Assembly: GCA_901538445.1 (NCBI GenBank)
Contig: LR594585.1
Location: 1,701,369-1,765,368 of the forward strand
DNA length: 64,000 nucleotides
Origin: Gemmataceae bacterium
GTDB taxonomy: Bacteria; Planctomycetota; Planctomycetia; Gemmatales; Gemmataceae
Direction: 5' to 3'
Shown: piece after piece, positions 35,267 to 43,601 of the stretch
Layout: each line of letters opens with the position of its first letter
Numbering within the stretch: position 1 is the first letter of the stretch
Made by a program: the position numbers and the translations under genes
The notes under the pieces: model-generated
The model's input: only the letters and a program-made list of their open reading frames with translations
Told to the model about the DNA's origin: nothing
Database searches by the model: none

Positions 35267-38200
35267 ATGTTCGAGCTTCCCGACCTGCCGCACGTCTCGC
35301 TACCGGTCGCGCTCGCGGCCGCGGCGGCGCTGTGGCTGGTCGCGATGCTCGTGGTGCTGGTGGGTTCCGGAAGGTGGTCGTTCCGGCTCGCGAGCGTTGC
35401 CGGCGTCGTGCTGCTCGGCTCGCTCGGCTACCTCGTCGCGGCGGATGTGCGTGACGCGGCGCGCGGCTTCGTGCGGGCGGTGGGCGGGTTCGAGGTCACG
35501 CACCCGTGGTGGCTACTGCTCCTGTTGCTCGTCCCGCTGGTGCCGCTCGTCGCGCGAAACAACCTCCGCGGCCTCGGCCGGTCGCGGAAGCGGCTCGCGG
35601 TCGCGCTGCGGTCGGTGGTGGTCGCGCTGCTCGCGGTCGCGCTCGCCGAACCGCGGGTGCGGCAGACCACCGAGCACGCGACGGTCATCTTCGTCGTCGA
35701 CCGCAGCCTGAGCGTGCCGCCGGACTATGACCCGGCGCGCCGCGGGGCCGACGGCGACCCGGTCGACCGCCGCTGGGAGCGCGTGAAAAAGTTCGTCGAT
35801 GAGGCGGTGCGCTTCCGCGGGCCGGACCACCGCGACGACCGCGCCGGCGTCATCCTCTTCGGCCGCACCCCGCGGCTCGTTCTGCCCCCCGCGGCGGTCG
35901 ATCAACTCCCGATCGACGAGCGCCGGGCCGGGCCGATCGACGTCGAGTACACCGACGTCGCCGCCGCACTCAAGCTCGCGCTGGCGGCGTTCCCCGAAGG
36001 GACCGGGCGGCGCGTCGTGCTGGTCTCCGACGGCAACGAGAACCTCGGTCGCGCGAGTGAGCAGGCGCAACTCTTCAAGAAGCAGGGCGTGCAGATCGAC
36101 GTGCTGCCGCTCGCCGTCGGCTACCGCAACACCGATGAGGTGCTGGTGCAGGAGGTCGAGGCGCCGCCCGCGACGACCCCCGGCCAGCGGTTGCCCGTTC
36201 GCGTGCTGGTGCGGAACGCGAACCCGACGCGGTCGGTCACGGGCACGCTCGAACTCGTGCAGGTCCGCGGCCGCGACGAGCCGCGGTTCGTGCGGTTCCG
36301 GGGCGTGCCGCCGGACCAGCAGCCCGGTCCCGTGCGGGTCACCGCCCGCCCCGGCCTCAACGGGTTCGAGTTCCTCGACCTCCCCGGCGACAACGCCATC
36401 GACCGCGACTCGTTCGTGTACCGCGCGACGTTCGCCCCCGACAACCTCCCCCGCGACCGCGTCTCGAACAACCGGGCGACGGCCGCGGTGCTGGCCCGCG
36501 GCCAGCGCCGGGTGCTCGTGCTCGAAGAGCCGACCGCCGCCGGCACGCACGCGCTGCTCGTGGAGACTTTGCGCGCCGCGAAGCTCCGCGTGGACGTGCT
36601 CGCCGCCGACCGGCTCCCGGCCGCCGCCGACCTCGGCGAGTTCCTCAGCACCTACGACGCGCTCGTGATCGCCGACGTGCCGGCCGAGCGGTTCAGCGCC
36701 CCGCAGATGGAGGCGGTCCGCACGCAGGCCACCGAGCAGGGCATGGGGCTGCTCATGGTCGGCGGCCCGAACTCGTTCGGCCCCGGCGGCTACCAGAAGA
36801 CCCCCATCGAGGCGGCGCTTCCGGTCGATTGCGACATCCGCTCGGCACAGGCCGCGCTCAAGGGCGGCCTCGTGCTGGTGATGCACGGCTCCGAGATGGC
36901 CGACGGGAACGAGTGGCAGAAGCGGATCGCGAAGCTCTCGATCGAGCGGCTCGGCCCGGCCGACATGGTCGGCGTGCTGTACTACGGGGCGAACGCGGCG
37001 TGGCACGTCCCGTTCCAGGCGGTCGGCACCGACCGCCGCCGGCTCCTGGGGCTGATCGACAAGATGACCCCCGGCGACATGCCCGACTTCGACCCGTTCC
37101 TGAAGACCGCCGCCGACACGCTCAGCGACCCGCAGTACGAACTCGCGGTGAAGCACTGCGTGGTGCTGAGCGACGGCGACCCGGCCTACGGGGCGGTCGG
37201 CCAGGCCGCGACGGCCCGCATGGCGAAGGCCGGCATCACCTGTACCACGGTCGGCGTCGCCACGCACGGGAACGTCGAGGACACGCGGATGCGGACCATC
37301 GCGGGGGCGACGAAGGGGAACTTCTACCCGGTCCGCGACCCGAAGCAGCTCCCCGCGATCTACACCCGCGAGACCCGGCAGGTGAGCCGGTCGTTCCTGG
37401 TCGAGAGCACGTTCACCCCGCAACTGCTCGGCCGGGCCGGGCCGGTCGCGGACCTCACCGCCCCGCTCCCGCCGCTGCACGGGTTCATCCGGACCACGCT
37501 GAAGCCCGGCGCGCTGCCGGTGATGGGCGTCGAGGGGCCGCCGGCCGACGACACGCGGTTCCCGGTCGTCGCGTACTGGCAGCCGGCCGTCGGGCGCGCC
37601 GTCGCGTTCACGTCCGACGACCGCACCTGGGCCCGCGACTGGGTGAAGTCCGCCGCGTTCTCGCGGTTCTGGCCGCAGGCCGTCGAGTGGTCGCTGCGCT
37701 CGGCCGAGACGGGCCGGGTGAGCGTGTTCCCCGAGGTCCGCGACGGCCGGGTGCGGGTGGTGGTCGATGTGCGCGACGACAACGAGAAGCCGCTCACGGG
37801 CGTCACACTGAAGGGGTTCGTCAGCGCGCCGCGCGAGGGCGGGGCCGCACCGGCGGTGCCGCTCACCCGCACCGGGCCGGGCCGCTACGAGGGCTCGTTC
37901 CCCGCGACCGAGGCCGGCGCGTACTTCGTGAACGTGCGGGTCACGCGCGACGGCAGGGACATCGACGGCCGCCGCGTCGGCGTCACCGTGCCGTACTCGC
38001 CAGAGTTCGCCGACCTGGAACCGAACCCTTCGCTCTTGCGCCACCTCGCCGAGTTGACCGGCGGGGAGGTATACGCGGAAGACGACGCGGAGTTGGCGCG
38101 TCTCGCGCGGGCCGGCGTGCCGTTCCGCGCGGCCCCGGCGACCACGAAGGCGCTGCTCCCGTTCTGGGCGGCGCTCGTGGTCGCGTCTGGCGTGCTGCTG

Positions 38201-38581
38201 CTGTTCGACGTGGCCGTTCGGCGGCTCGCCCTCGACCCCGCGTCGCTGAAGTCGGCCGCCGTTCTCTCGTGGCGACACCTTCGCACACGACACGCCAAGG
38301 AACCCGAGAGCGCCGGGCTCGGGCGGTTGCTGCGCGTTAAGGAAGCCGTCGGCGAGGCGATCGCCGAGCGCCGCACGCCGCGCCGCGACGAGCCGGCCCA
38401 GCCCACGCCACCCCGTGATGAAGAGCCGCCGAGTGACACCCCGGTGTCACCGCCGCCGCGGCCGCGGCCGCCGACTGCCCCGGCCGACACGGGGGCCGCC
38501 CCCGAAGCGCCCCCGGGCGAGGGCGACGACTACCTGAGCCGCCTCGGCCGCGCCAAGCGCCGCGGTCGGCCCGATGCGTGA
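35267..38581 (+). CDS. Membrane VWA-domain protein
   Basis: A 1,104-aa protein. Four N-terminal membrane helices (residues about 12-34, 40-60, 82-98, 108-125) are followed by a VWA domain with metal-site motif FVVDRSLSVPPD and VVLVSDGNEN. A glutamine-amidotransferase-like middle region (VLVLEEPTAAGTHALLVETL, LLMVGGPNSFGPGGY) follows, then a second VWA-like segment with HCVVLSDGDPAYG. One C-terminal helix is LPFWAALVVASGVLLLFDVA, near residue 970, and the end is a Pro-rich tail. This order is that of the membrane VWA proteins usually found with a MoxR ATPase and DUF58 protein; neither is in the window. The last 16 bases to the next gene suggest the MBL gene is cotranscribed. Role unknown. Confidence 0.86.
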   Translation: MFELPDLPHVSLPVALAAAAALWLVAMLVVLVGSGRWSFRLASVAGVVLLGSLGYLVAADVRDAARGFVRAVGGFEVTHPWWLLLLLLVPLVPLVARNNLRGLGRSRKRLAVALRSVVVALLAVALAEPRVRQTTEHATVIFVVDRSLSVPPDYDPARRGADGDPVDRRWERVKKFVDEAVRFRGPDHRDDRAGVILFGRTPRLVLPPAAVDQLPIDERRAGPIDVEYTDVAAALKLALAAFPEGTGRRVVLVSDGNENLGRASEQAQLFKKQGVQIDVLPLAVGYRNTDEVLVQEVEAPPATTPGQRLPVRVLVRNANPTRSVTGTLELVQVRGRDEPRFVRFRGVPPDQQPGPVRVTARPGLNGFEFLDLPGDNAIDRDSFVYRATFAPDNLPRDRVSNNRATAAVLARGQRRVLVLEEPTAAGTHALLVETLRAAKLRVDVLAADRLPAAADLGEFLSTYDALVIADVPAERFSAPQMEAVRTQATEQGMGLLMVGGPNSFGPGGYQKTPIEAALPVDCDIRSAQAALKGGLVLVMHGSEMADGNEWQKRIAKLSIERLGPADMVGVLYYGANAAWHVPFQAVGTDRRRLLGLIDKMTPGDMPDFDPFLKTAADTLSDPQYELAVKHCVVLSDGDPAYGAVGQAATARMAKAGITCTTVGVATHGNVEDTRMRTIAGATKGNFYPVRDPKQLPAIYTRETRQVSRSFLVESTFTPQLLGRAGPVADLTAPLPPLHGFIRTTLKPGALPVMGVEGPPADDTRFPVVAYWQPAVGRAVAFTSDDRTWARDWVKSAAFSRFWPQAVEWSLRSAETGRVSVFPEVRDGRVRVVVDVRDDNEKPLTGVTLKGFVSAPREGGAAPAVPLTRTGPGRYEGSFPATEAGAYFVNVRVTRDGRDIDGRRVGVTVPYSPEFADLEPNPSLLRHLAELTGGEVYAEDDAELARLARAGVPFRAAPATTKALLPFWAALVVASGVLLLFDVAVRRLALDPASLKSAAVLSWRHLRTRHAKEPESAGLGRLLRVKEAVGEAIAERRTPRRDEPAQPTPPRDEEPPSDTPVSPPPRPRPPTAPADTGAAPEAPPGEGDDYLSRLGRAKRRGRPDA

Positions 38582-38596
38582 CCGGGAGAATCGACC

Positions 38597-39358
38597 ATGA
38601 AGACCCGCCACCTGAACTGCGGCACGCTCCACGCCCCGCCGAACCCACGGGCGTCGTGCCACTGCTTGCTTCTCGAAGGCCCAGCCGGGCTCGCGCTGGT
38701 GGACACCGGGATCGGGTTGCTCGACGTGCGCGACCCGCTCGGGCGGATCGGTCAGGGGTTGATCGACTTGGCGGGGTTCCAGTTCCACGAGGCCGAGACC
38801 GCACTGCGCCAGGTCGAGGCGCTCGGGTTCCGCGCCGGCGACGTGACGCACATCGTGCTGACCCACGCGGACCCCGACCACGCCGGCGGTCTCGCCGACT
38901 TCCCGCACGCCGCGGTCCACGTCTCGGCCGAGGAACACGCGGCGCTCGCCGGCGGCAACCCGCGGTATCTCCCCGTGCAGTTCACGCACGGCCCCCGGTG
39001 GGTGCCGCACCCGTCGTCGTCCCGCCGCTGGTTCGGGTTGGAGGCCCGCCCGCTCGACCTGTGGCCCGGTTCCGACGTGCTTCTGGTCCCGTTGTTCGGC
39101 CACACGCTCGGCCACTGCGGCGTCGCGGTGCGGACCGCCGACCGCTGGGTGCTGCACGTCGGGGACGCGTACTACCTGCGGGCCGAGTTGGACCGCGACG
39201 ACCACCCGGTGTCGGCGCTGGCCGCGCTGCGGGCCGACGACAACGCCCGACGGCTCGCGAGCCTCGCCGAACTCCGCCGCCTCGCCCGCGACCACGCCGC
39301 CGAGGTCGCGCTGTTCGGCTACCACGACTTCACCGAGTTCCCCCCGGCCGGGGGGTGA
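38597..39358 (+). CDS. MBL-fold metallo-hydrolase
   Basis: A 253-aa cytosolic metallo-beta-lactamase-fold hydrolase. Metal-binding motifs: VLTHADPDHAGG (near residue 94), in which the first histidine of the usual HxHxDH is kept and the second is replaced by Asp; then LFGHTLGHCGVA (near 172), LHVGDAYY (near 195) and a final histidine in FGYHDFTEF. The HADPDH form suggests altered metal ligation but occurs in natural members of the family. Substrate unknown. The gene starts 15 bases after the VWA stop and is probably translated from the same mRNA. An insertion sequence begins about 150 bases downstream. Confidence 0.88.
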   Translation: MKTRHLNCGTLHAPPNPRASCHCLLLEGPAGLALVDTGIGLLDVRDPLGRIGQGLIDLAGFQFHEAETALRQVEALGFRAGDVTHIVLTHADPDHAGGLADFPHAAVHVSAEEHAALAGGNPRYLPVQFTHGPRWVPHPSSSRRWFGLEARPLDLWPGSDVLLVPLFGHTLGHCGVAVRTADRWVLHVGDAYYLRAELDRDDHPVSALAALRADDNARRLASLAELRRLARDHAAEVALFGYHDFTEFPPAGG

Positions 39359-39448
39359 TACCGATCGGAGTTAGGGAGTCGCGTTGCGTATCCGGCGGGT
39401 GTGGTATTGAGTCGCGATGGCCCGAATCGGTTGCGGCCCGGTTCTGGT

Positions 39449-39475
39449 CCCTCTCCCGCAACGGGGCTGTGTCGC
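39449..39475 (+). repeat. Degenerate extra copy of the insertion-sequence end
   Basis: These 27 bases match the left end of the insertion sequence (39508-39534) at 22 or so positions, in the same orientation, and both are preceded by a GTTCTSGT word. The duplication is direct, 59 bases apart. The rest of the 39359-39507 gap is unremarkable. Confidence 0.55.
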
Positions 39476-39507
39476 AATCCGGCGAGCGGCACAGAACGGG
39501 TTCTCGT

Positions 39508-40508
39508 CCCTCTCCCGCAAGGGGGCTATGTAGAAACCCTCACTGCGGCGCGGAGCATGATGTTGTGCGCGACGACCTTCAGGAGGACCTCAGTCTTCTG
39601 GTTGGCCCACTTGGTGGCGGCGACCGACGCCCCGAGCCGCCGCTTGTTCCGGCTGAACGCGCTCTCGGCCTGGACCCGCTGGTTGTACACCCGCTCGTAC
39701 CGGGACGACTTCGGCTTCCTCCGGAACCGCCGGACCATCTGCCGCCGGTACTTGGCCCTGGGCCACTTGCGGCTGCCGCGCCAGTTCAGGGCGATGACCG
39801 TGGACCGGACGCCCAGGGCCTCCCGGCAGGCGGCGTGGTTGTCCTCGGCGTCGTACCCGGCGTCGGCCAGCAGGGTGTCGATCGGGACGTTCTTGACCGC
39901 CCGGCGGACCACCGGGAGGAGTTGGGGGGCGTCCTGGCGGGGCCCGCGGGTGGCGGACGCGGACAGGAACAGGTGGGTGCGGGTGTCGACCACCGCGGTC
40001 AGCTTCGGCCAGTGCCGCTGGCGGGCCGGGCGGCCCTCCCGGGCGGCGAAGTACCGGCTGACCGGGCGGGCGTCGTACCCGGTGGAGTCCACCGCCGCCA
40101 GGACCGGGGCCGGCGGCGCGGTCGCGGCGGTCGCGGCGGTCGCGGTCAGGAGGGCATCGGCGTCTTTTTTTTGAGCCGGGACAGGGCCTTCTGTGGGGTG
40201 GTGAAGTGGGGCACCTGCTCCAACCCCAGGGCCTCCCGCAACTCGGCCCAGTCGCGCAGGTAGGCGACCAGGCCGCGGTACCCGACCCGGAGGAACTGCT
40301 TGACGGCCAGGAGCGCGACGAGTTGGTGCTGCGTGAAGTCCTGGCGGCTGAACCTGGAGGAATGGGGCGGCAGGGCGGCCCGGGCCACCTCCACCGCCTG
40401 GCGCGCGAACGCCAGGGGCGAGTCGGTCATCGGTCGTGTGGTGCTCATGCAGCATTAGAGGGCACCACCACAAAAAGGATTTCTACACAGCCCCCTTGCG
40501 GGAGAGGG
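39508..40508. mobile_element. IS4/IS5-superfamily insertion sequence, about 1.0 kb
   Basis: Terminal inverted repeats of 29 bp (39508-39536 and 40480-40508) match at 28 positions; the outer part is CCCTCTCCCGCAAG and the inner part ends in GTAGAAA. The single transposase gene lies inside on the minus strand, and its stop codon falls in the left repeat. No clear target duplication was seen, because both ends lie in CCCTCTCCCGCAAG palindromes that also occur alone nearby. The outer part of the repeats may therefore belong to the target. Confidence 0.8.
39526..40448 (-). CDS. DDE transposase made by -1 frameshifting
   Basis: The first frame (40448-40146, 100 aa) holds the N-terminal DNA-binding part. 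A second frame, shifted by -1, continues to the stop at 39526. They meet at eight A's (minus strand, 40172-40165) followed by G, so a canonical A-AAA-AAG slippery heptamer is in register with the first frame. Slippage at this point would make a 307-aa fusion. Its catalytic residues are the Asp of AAVDSTGYDARPVSRY, the Asp of LLADAGYDAEDN, and Glu in YNQRVQAESAFSRNK. The last fits the Y-x2-R-x3-E-x6-K signature of the IS4/IS5 superfamily exactly. A plain frameshift mutation is the alternative, but the exact heptamer favours programmed slippage. The ATG is at 40448. Confidence 0.85.
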
Positions 40509-40669
40509 TGGCCGCGCTTCGCGGCCGGGTGAGGGGTCGCGCCTCCACAGCTCGAATGCGTTCACCCCTCACCCGCCGCTCGAAGACTCGCGGCACCCTC
40601 TCCCGCAAGGGGAGAGGGACCAGGCCCGGAGCCGCTCGCGTCTTCTCCCTCTCCCGCAAGGGGAGAGGG
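40494..40669. repeat. Cluster of palindromic CCCTCTCCC-type repeats
   Basis: Beside the insertion sequence there is a long palindrome: GGGTGAGGGGT (40527-40537) pairs with 40564-40574, and the outer GAGAGGGTGGCCGCG side pairs imperfectly with GCGGCACCCTCTC. Two copies of a 23-base palindrome, CCCTCTCCC-GCAAG-GGGAGAGGG, follow at 40596-40618 and 40647-40669. Repeats of this kind are common in several bacterial genomes. No gene is seen from 40509 to 41148 apart from these and the 40771-40991 element. Confidence 0.7.
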
Positions 40670-40770
40670 TACTCCACACCAGGGGTACAGATCACCCTGT
40701 TACGGCCCGACCCACGGGATCCGGTGTCGCGTCCCGGACTCGCCCAACGCCCCTCGGCACACCGGGGCAT

Positions 40771-40991
40771 CCGGGGGCAGCATCCGACATCGTCTCGCGC
40801 CGCGCCGGGCGGTAGAGTGGGGTTGTGGGGTGCGGGACCCTTTGCTTCTGGCGAGGGGCGGTTTGGTTCTGGAGAGTTGGGCTTGGTTCTGGAGAGTTTT
40901 CATTGATTTTGGAGAGTTCGGGCTGGTTCTGGAGAGTTTTCATTGATTCTGGAGACCGGTCCCCCCATTTCCGCCAGAACCATTTCCCACC
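40771..40991 (-). repeat. Dispersed ~220-bp element with five 20-bp units (copy 2)
   Basis: On the minus strand this repeats the block at 13031-13250. Bases 40861-40960 hold five units with an exact 20-base period (plus-strand cores GGTTCTGGAGAGTT at 40865, 40885 and 40925, variants at 40905 and 40945). The flank CAGAACCATTTCCCACC (40975-40991) and the tail through GGCGAGGGGCGG to CATCCGACAT are conserved in order and spacing with copy 1. It lies downstream of the Kelch gene and near the insertion sequence, outside its inverted repeats. Confidence 0.75.
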
Positions 40992-41148
40992 CCTGCCCAC
41001 CTCAAGTGCGACCGAAGCGCCGTGAGCTGCCACTGCCACCGGCCGGTGTGAGGCCGGGCGACCACGTTCTCCCATCCAACTCAAAGCGCAACCGATCCCT
41101 GCGCTCCGGGAGGGACCGCACACCGGCCCCAACCGCCCTGGCGGGCCG

Positions 41149-43437
41149 CTACTTCAGCGGCGCGAGGTTCGCGGTCTTGCGGTCGAACCGCAGCGCGTGG
41201 ACGTGGCTGTGCTGGCCGACGGCCCACACGAGCTTGCGGGCCGGGTCGTACATCAGCCCCATCGAGTTGTTGAACGCGCCCGCCTTGCCGACCGGGTCGT
41301 CGCCGGGCAACTCGACCGACGCCCAGGCGTTCGCGGCGCAGTCGAACGCGAGCCACCGCCACGCGCCGGCCGCGTCCTTCACCCGCCCGCCGATCAGCAC
41401 GAGGTCCGCGTCCGGCAGGTACACCGTCTCGCGGCAGTGGACGAGCGCCTTGTCGGCCCCGGGCGGGTCGAGCCACTTCGCCTCGCCGGACTTCAGGTCG
41501 TAGGCCGCGACGTTCCCCTTCTTCGGGCCGGTGTCGCTGAACAGCAACAGGCGGTCGCGCTTCGCGTCGTGCGCCATCCCGTGCTGGTCGGCGGTCTTCG
41601 CGGGCAACTCGCCCGTGAGCGGCAACGGCTTCCACGCGCGTGATTCCGAGTCGAGCCGCCACAGCCCGCCCCTCTCGCCCGGCCGCGGGTCGGCCCACAC
41701 GACCGCACCGGCCGGCGTGCCGCACACCGTCACCACGTAGAAGTTCGGGCGGTACGGGTTCTTCCCGGGCGACCGCGACCACTTCCCCGTATCGGCGTCG
41801 AAGAAGTACGTCCACTCGTGCGGGGCGAACACGAACGCCTTCAGGTTCGGGTCGTACCCGGTGGACTTGTACGTGTGCCCGGTCATCCACGGGTTCCCCT
41901 TGAAGCTCCCCTCCCCGTTCACCTGGTCGTTGGAGTAGACGTACTCGGCGGGGTACTCGGGCGCGAACGGGAGCGAGTACCGGTCGGTCCGCACGTCGTA
42001 CACCTGCGGGGCCGTGCCGCTGTACGCCGAGTGGCCGCCGGAGAACCGAACGATCTTGTCGCGGGCCGGGTCGAACACCGCCGAGCCCCAGTCCATGTTC
42101 ATGAGCGGGCGCTTCGGTGTCGGCCGCAGCACCCAGCGGTTCGCGGGGAGTTCCTTCAGGTCGGCGGCGACCCTCGCGGGGTCGGCTGCGGGCACCCCCT
42201 CGGCGTACCACGAAGGGTCGTGCGACCCGGTCCGCCGCACCACCGCACCCGACGTCGAGCCGAACTTCTCGGTGCCGGTCGCGTCGGGCTTCGACACGTC
42301 GAACCGGCACGTCCAGGCGCGGTTCTGCGCGTCGAGCAGCAGCACGGTGTCGTCGGGATCGACCGCGGCCGGGAGGAACACGTTCGACGGCCCGACCGGC
42401 GCATCCGCGGGCTTCCCCTTCTGGCTTTCCCAGCGCCCGACGAGTTCCCACTTCGCGGCGACCGTGTCGAGCACCCACGCTTCGAGCGGAAGGGCGCGGT
42501 ACAGGCTCGCGACGTAGTCGGTGGTCGAGGTGTACGTGTACCCGCCGATGAGCGCGAGCTTCTTCGCCTTCGGGAGCCACACGAGTGAGTGGCCGCCGCG
42601 CGGCGACGGCGACACGGACGGTTTCAACTCCGCCCAGGTGCCGGTCGCGGTGTCGAACGCCCAGGTGTCGGCGACGAGCTGGTCGAGCTGGTCGCCGCCG
42701 AACAGCACGACCTTCTTCGCGACGTGGTCGTAGGCGAGCCGCGAGTTCGCACGCGCCGGCGGCTGGCGCTCGGTCTTCACCGGCTCCCAGCGGTTGTCGG
42801 CCGGGGAATACGTCCAGGTGCCGGGGTCGCCGCGCTCGGTCGTGATGTTCCCGCCGCCGAACAGCACGAACTTCTTCGCCGAGTGGTCGTAGCACATCGA
42901 CGACCACAGCAGGATGCCGCCGAGCGCCTTCTGCGGGTGCGTCTCGGGTGCGAGATCCTTCCACGTTCGCGTCGCGGGCTCGTAGCGGAACGTGCTACCA
43001 CCGGCGTAGAAGTAGAACGCCCTTGTGTCGGGGTCGTAGTCGTACTTCTGGCCCAGCGAGAAGGTGCCGTACACGGTCCAGTTCGGTCGCACGCCGCCGC
43101 CCGCGTCGGTGAGGGTCCAGCCCTCGCCCTTCCACGCCGGGGCGGTGACCGGGCCGACCTCCGGCCCCCAGTCCTTCCCCGGCGGGAGGTCGTTGGTCCA
43201 CTTCCCCGCCGGGTCGAACGACAGCACGTCGAACGGCCGCGGCTTTTTGTACTCGCCCGACGCGGTCCGACCGCCGAGCACGGTGAACCGCTCCGCGACC
43301 GGGTCGTACCCGAGCGGCACGTCCCACCGGCGGCCGTCGATGACGGCGTCGGTCTTCACCCAGGTGTTCGATGCGTGTTCCGCGGCCGGTGCGGCATCGG
43401 CGAGGAGAAGCACGAGAACGAGTGGGACCGTTCGCAC
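41149..43437 (-). CDS. Secreted Kelch-repeat protein
   Basis: A 762-aa exported protein. Residues 1-20 are a signal peptide (VRTVPLVLVLLLADAAPAAE). The rest forms two Kelch-type beta-propellers: recurrent DPVAERFTVLGG, HSAKKFVLFGGG, HVAKKVVLFGGDQ, KAKKLALIGGY, RDKIVRFSGGH, KRDRLLLFSDT, followed by W-containing strands. Kelch propellers bind proteins or sugars, and galactose-oxidase relatives have a copper site, but the residues for that (Tyr-Cys link) are not evident. I chose the GTG at 43437 with GAGG upstream; another in-frame GTG at 43464 would add nine residues. Its promoter side faces the leaderless DUF4105 gene. Function unknown, extracellular or periplasmic by signal. Confidence 0.82.
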   Translation of the reverse strand: MRTVPLVLVLLLADAAPAAEHASNTWVKTDAVIDGRRWDVPLGYDPVAERFTVLGGRTASGEYKKPRPFDVLSFDPAGKWTNDLPPGKDWGPEVGPVTAPAWKGEGWTLTDAGGGVRPNWTVYGTFSLGQKYDYDPDTRAFYFYAGGSTFRYEPATRTWKDLAPETHPQKALGGILLWSSMCYDHSAKKFVLFGGGNITTERGDPGTWTYSPADNRWEPVKTERQPPARANSRLAYDHVAKKVVLFGGDQLDQLVADTWAFDTATGTWAELKPSVSPSPRGGHSLVWLPKAKKLALIGGYTYTSTTDYVASLYRALPLEAWVLDTVAAKWELVGRWESQKGKPADAPVGPSNVFLPAAVDPDDTVLLLDAQNRAWTCRFDVSKPDATGTEKFGSTSGAVVRRTGSHDPSWYAEGVPAADPARVAADLKELPANRWVLRPTPKRPLMNMDWGSAVFDPARDKIVRFSGGHSAYSGTAPQVYDVRTDRYSLPFAPEYPAEYVYSNDQVNGEGSFKGNPWMTGHTYKSTGYDPNLKAFVFAPHEWTYFFDADTGKWSRSPGKNPYRPNFYVVTVCGTPAGAVVWADPRPGERGGLWRLDSESRAWKPLPLTGELPAKTADQHGMAHDAKRDRLLLFSDTGPKKGNVAAYDLKSGEAKWLDPPGADKALVHCRETVYLPDADLVLIGGRVKDAAGAWRWLAFDCAANAWASVELPGDDPVGKAGAFNNSMGLMYDPARKLVWAVGQHSHVHALRFDRKTANLAPLK

Positions 43438-43566
43438 GGGGGAACCTCGGGGGAGCGGGGACACGTGCCGTTGTCCCGCACCCGCGGCCGGGTGGCAAGC
43501 ACGGATGGCGGATTCGCCGCGGCATTGTCTTTCGGGTTAACGCATCGCTCGCGCGGGACAATCCGG

Positions 43567-43595
43567 TTGACCGCGGACGGAACCGGCGCTAGCAT
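43567..43595 (+). promoter_or_regulatory. Sigma70-like promoter producing a leaderless DUF4105 mRNA
   Basis: TTGACC (43567-43572) and TAGCAT (43590-43595) are exactly 17 bases apart, and the ATG at 43602 begins 6 nt after the -10. Transcription should therefore start at or within a base of the ATG. No Shine-Dalgarno sequence is present. Confidence 0.65.
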
Positions 43596-43601
43596 CGCGC
43601 C

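Noticed and set aside
40146-40448. Transposase as a pseudogene from a frameshift mutation
   Set aside because: The break lies exactly on an in-register A-AAA-AAG heptamer and all catalytic residues are intact, so programmed slippage is more likely, though not proven.
40509-41148. Short frames (60-186 aa) in the repeat-rich gap
   Set aside because: They are translations of palindromic repeats and of the 20-bp-period element, with no conserved protein features.
39359-41148. Defence or toxin-antitoxin island around the insertion sequence
   Set aside because: Only one transposase, palindromes and the repeat element are present; no nuclease, toxin or helicase gene was found.
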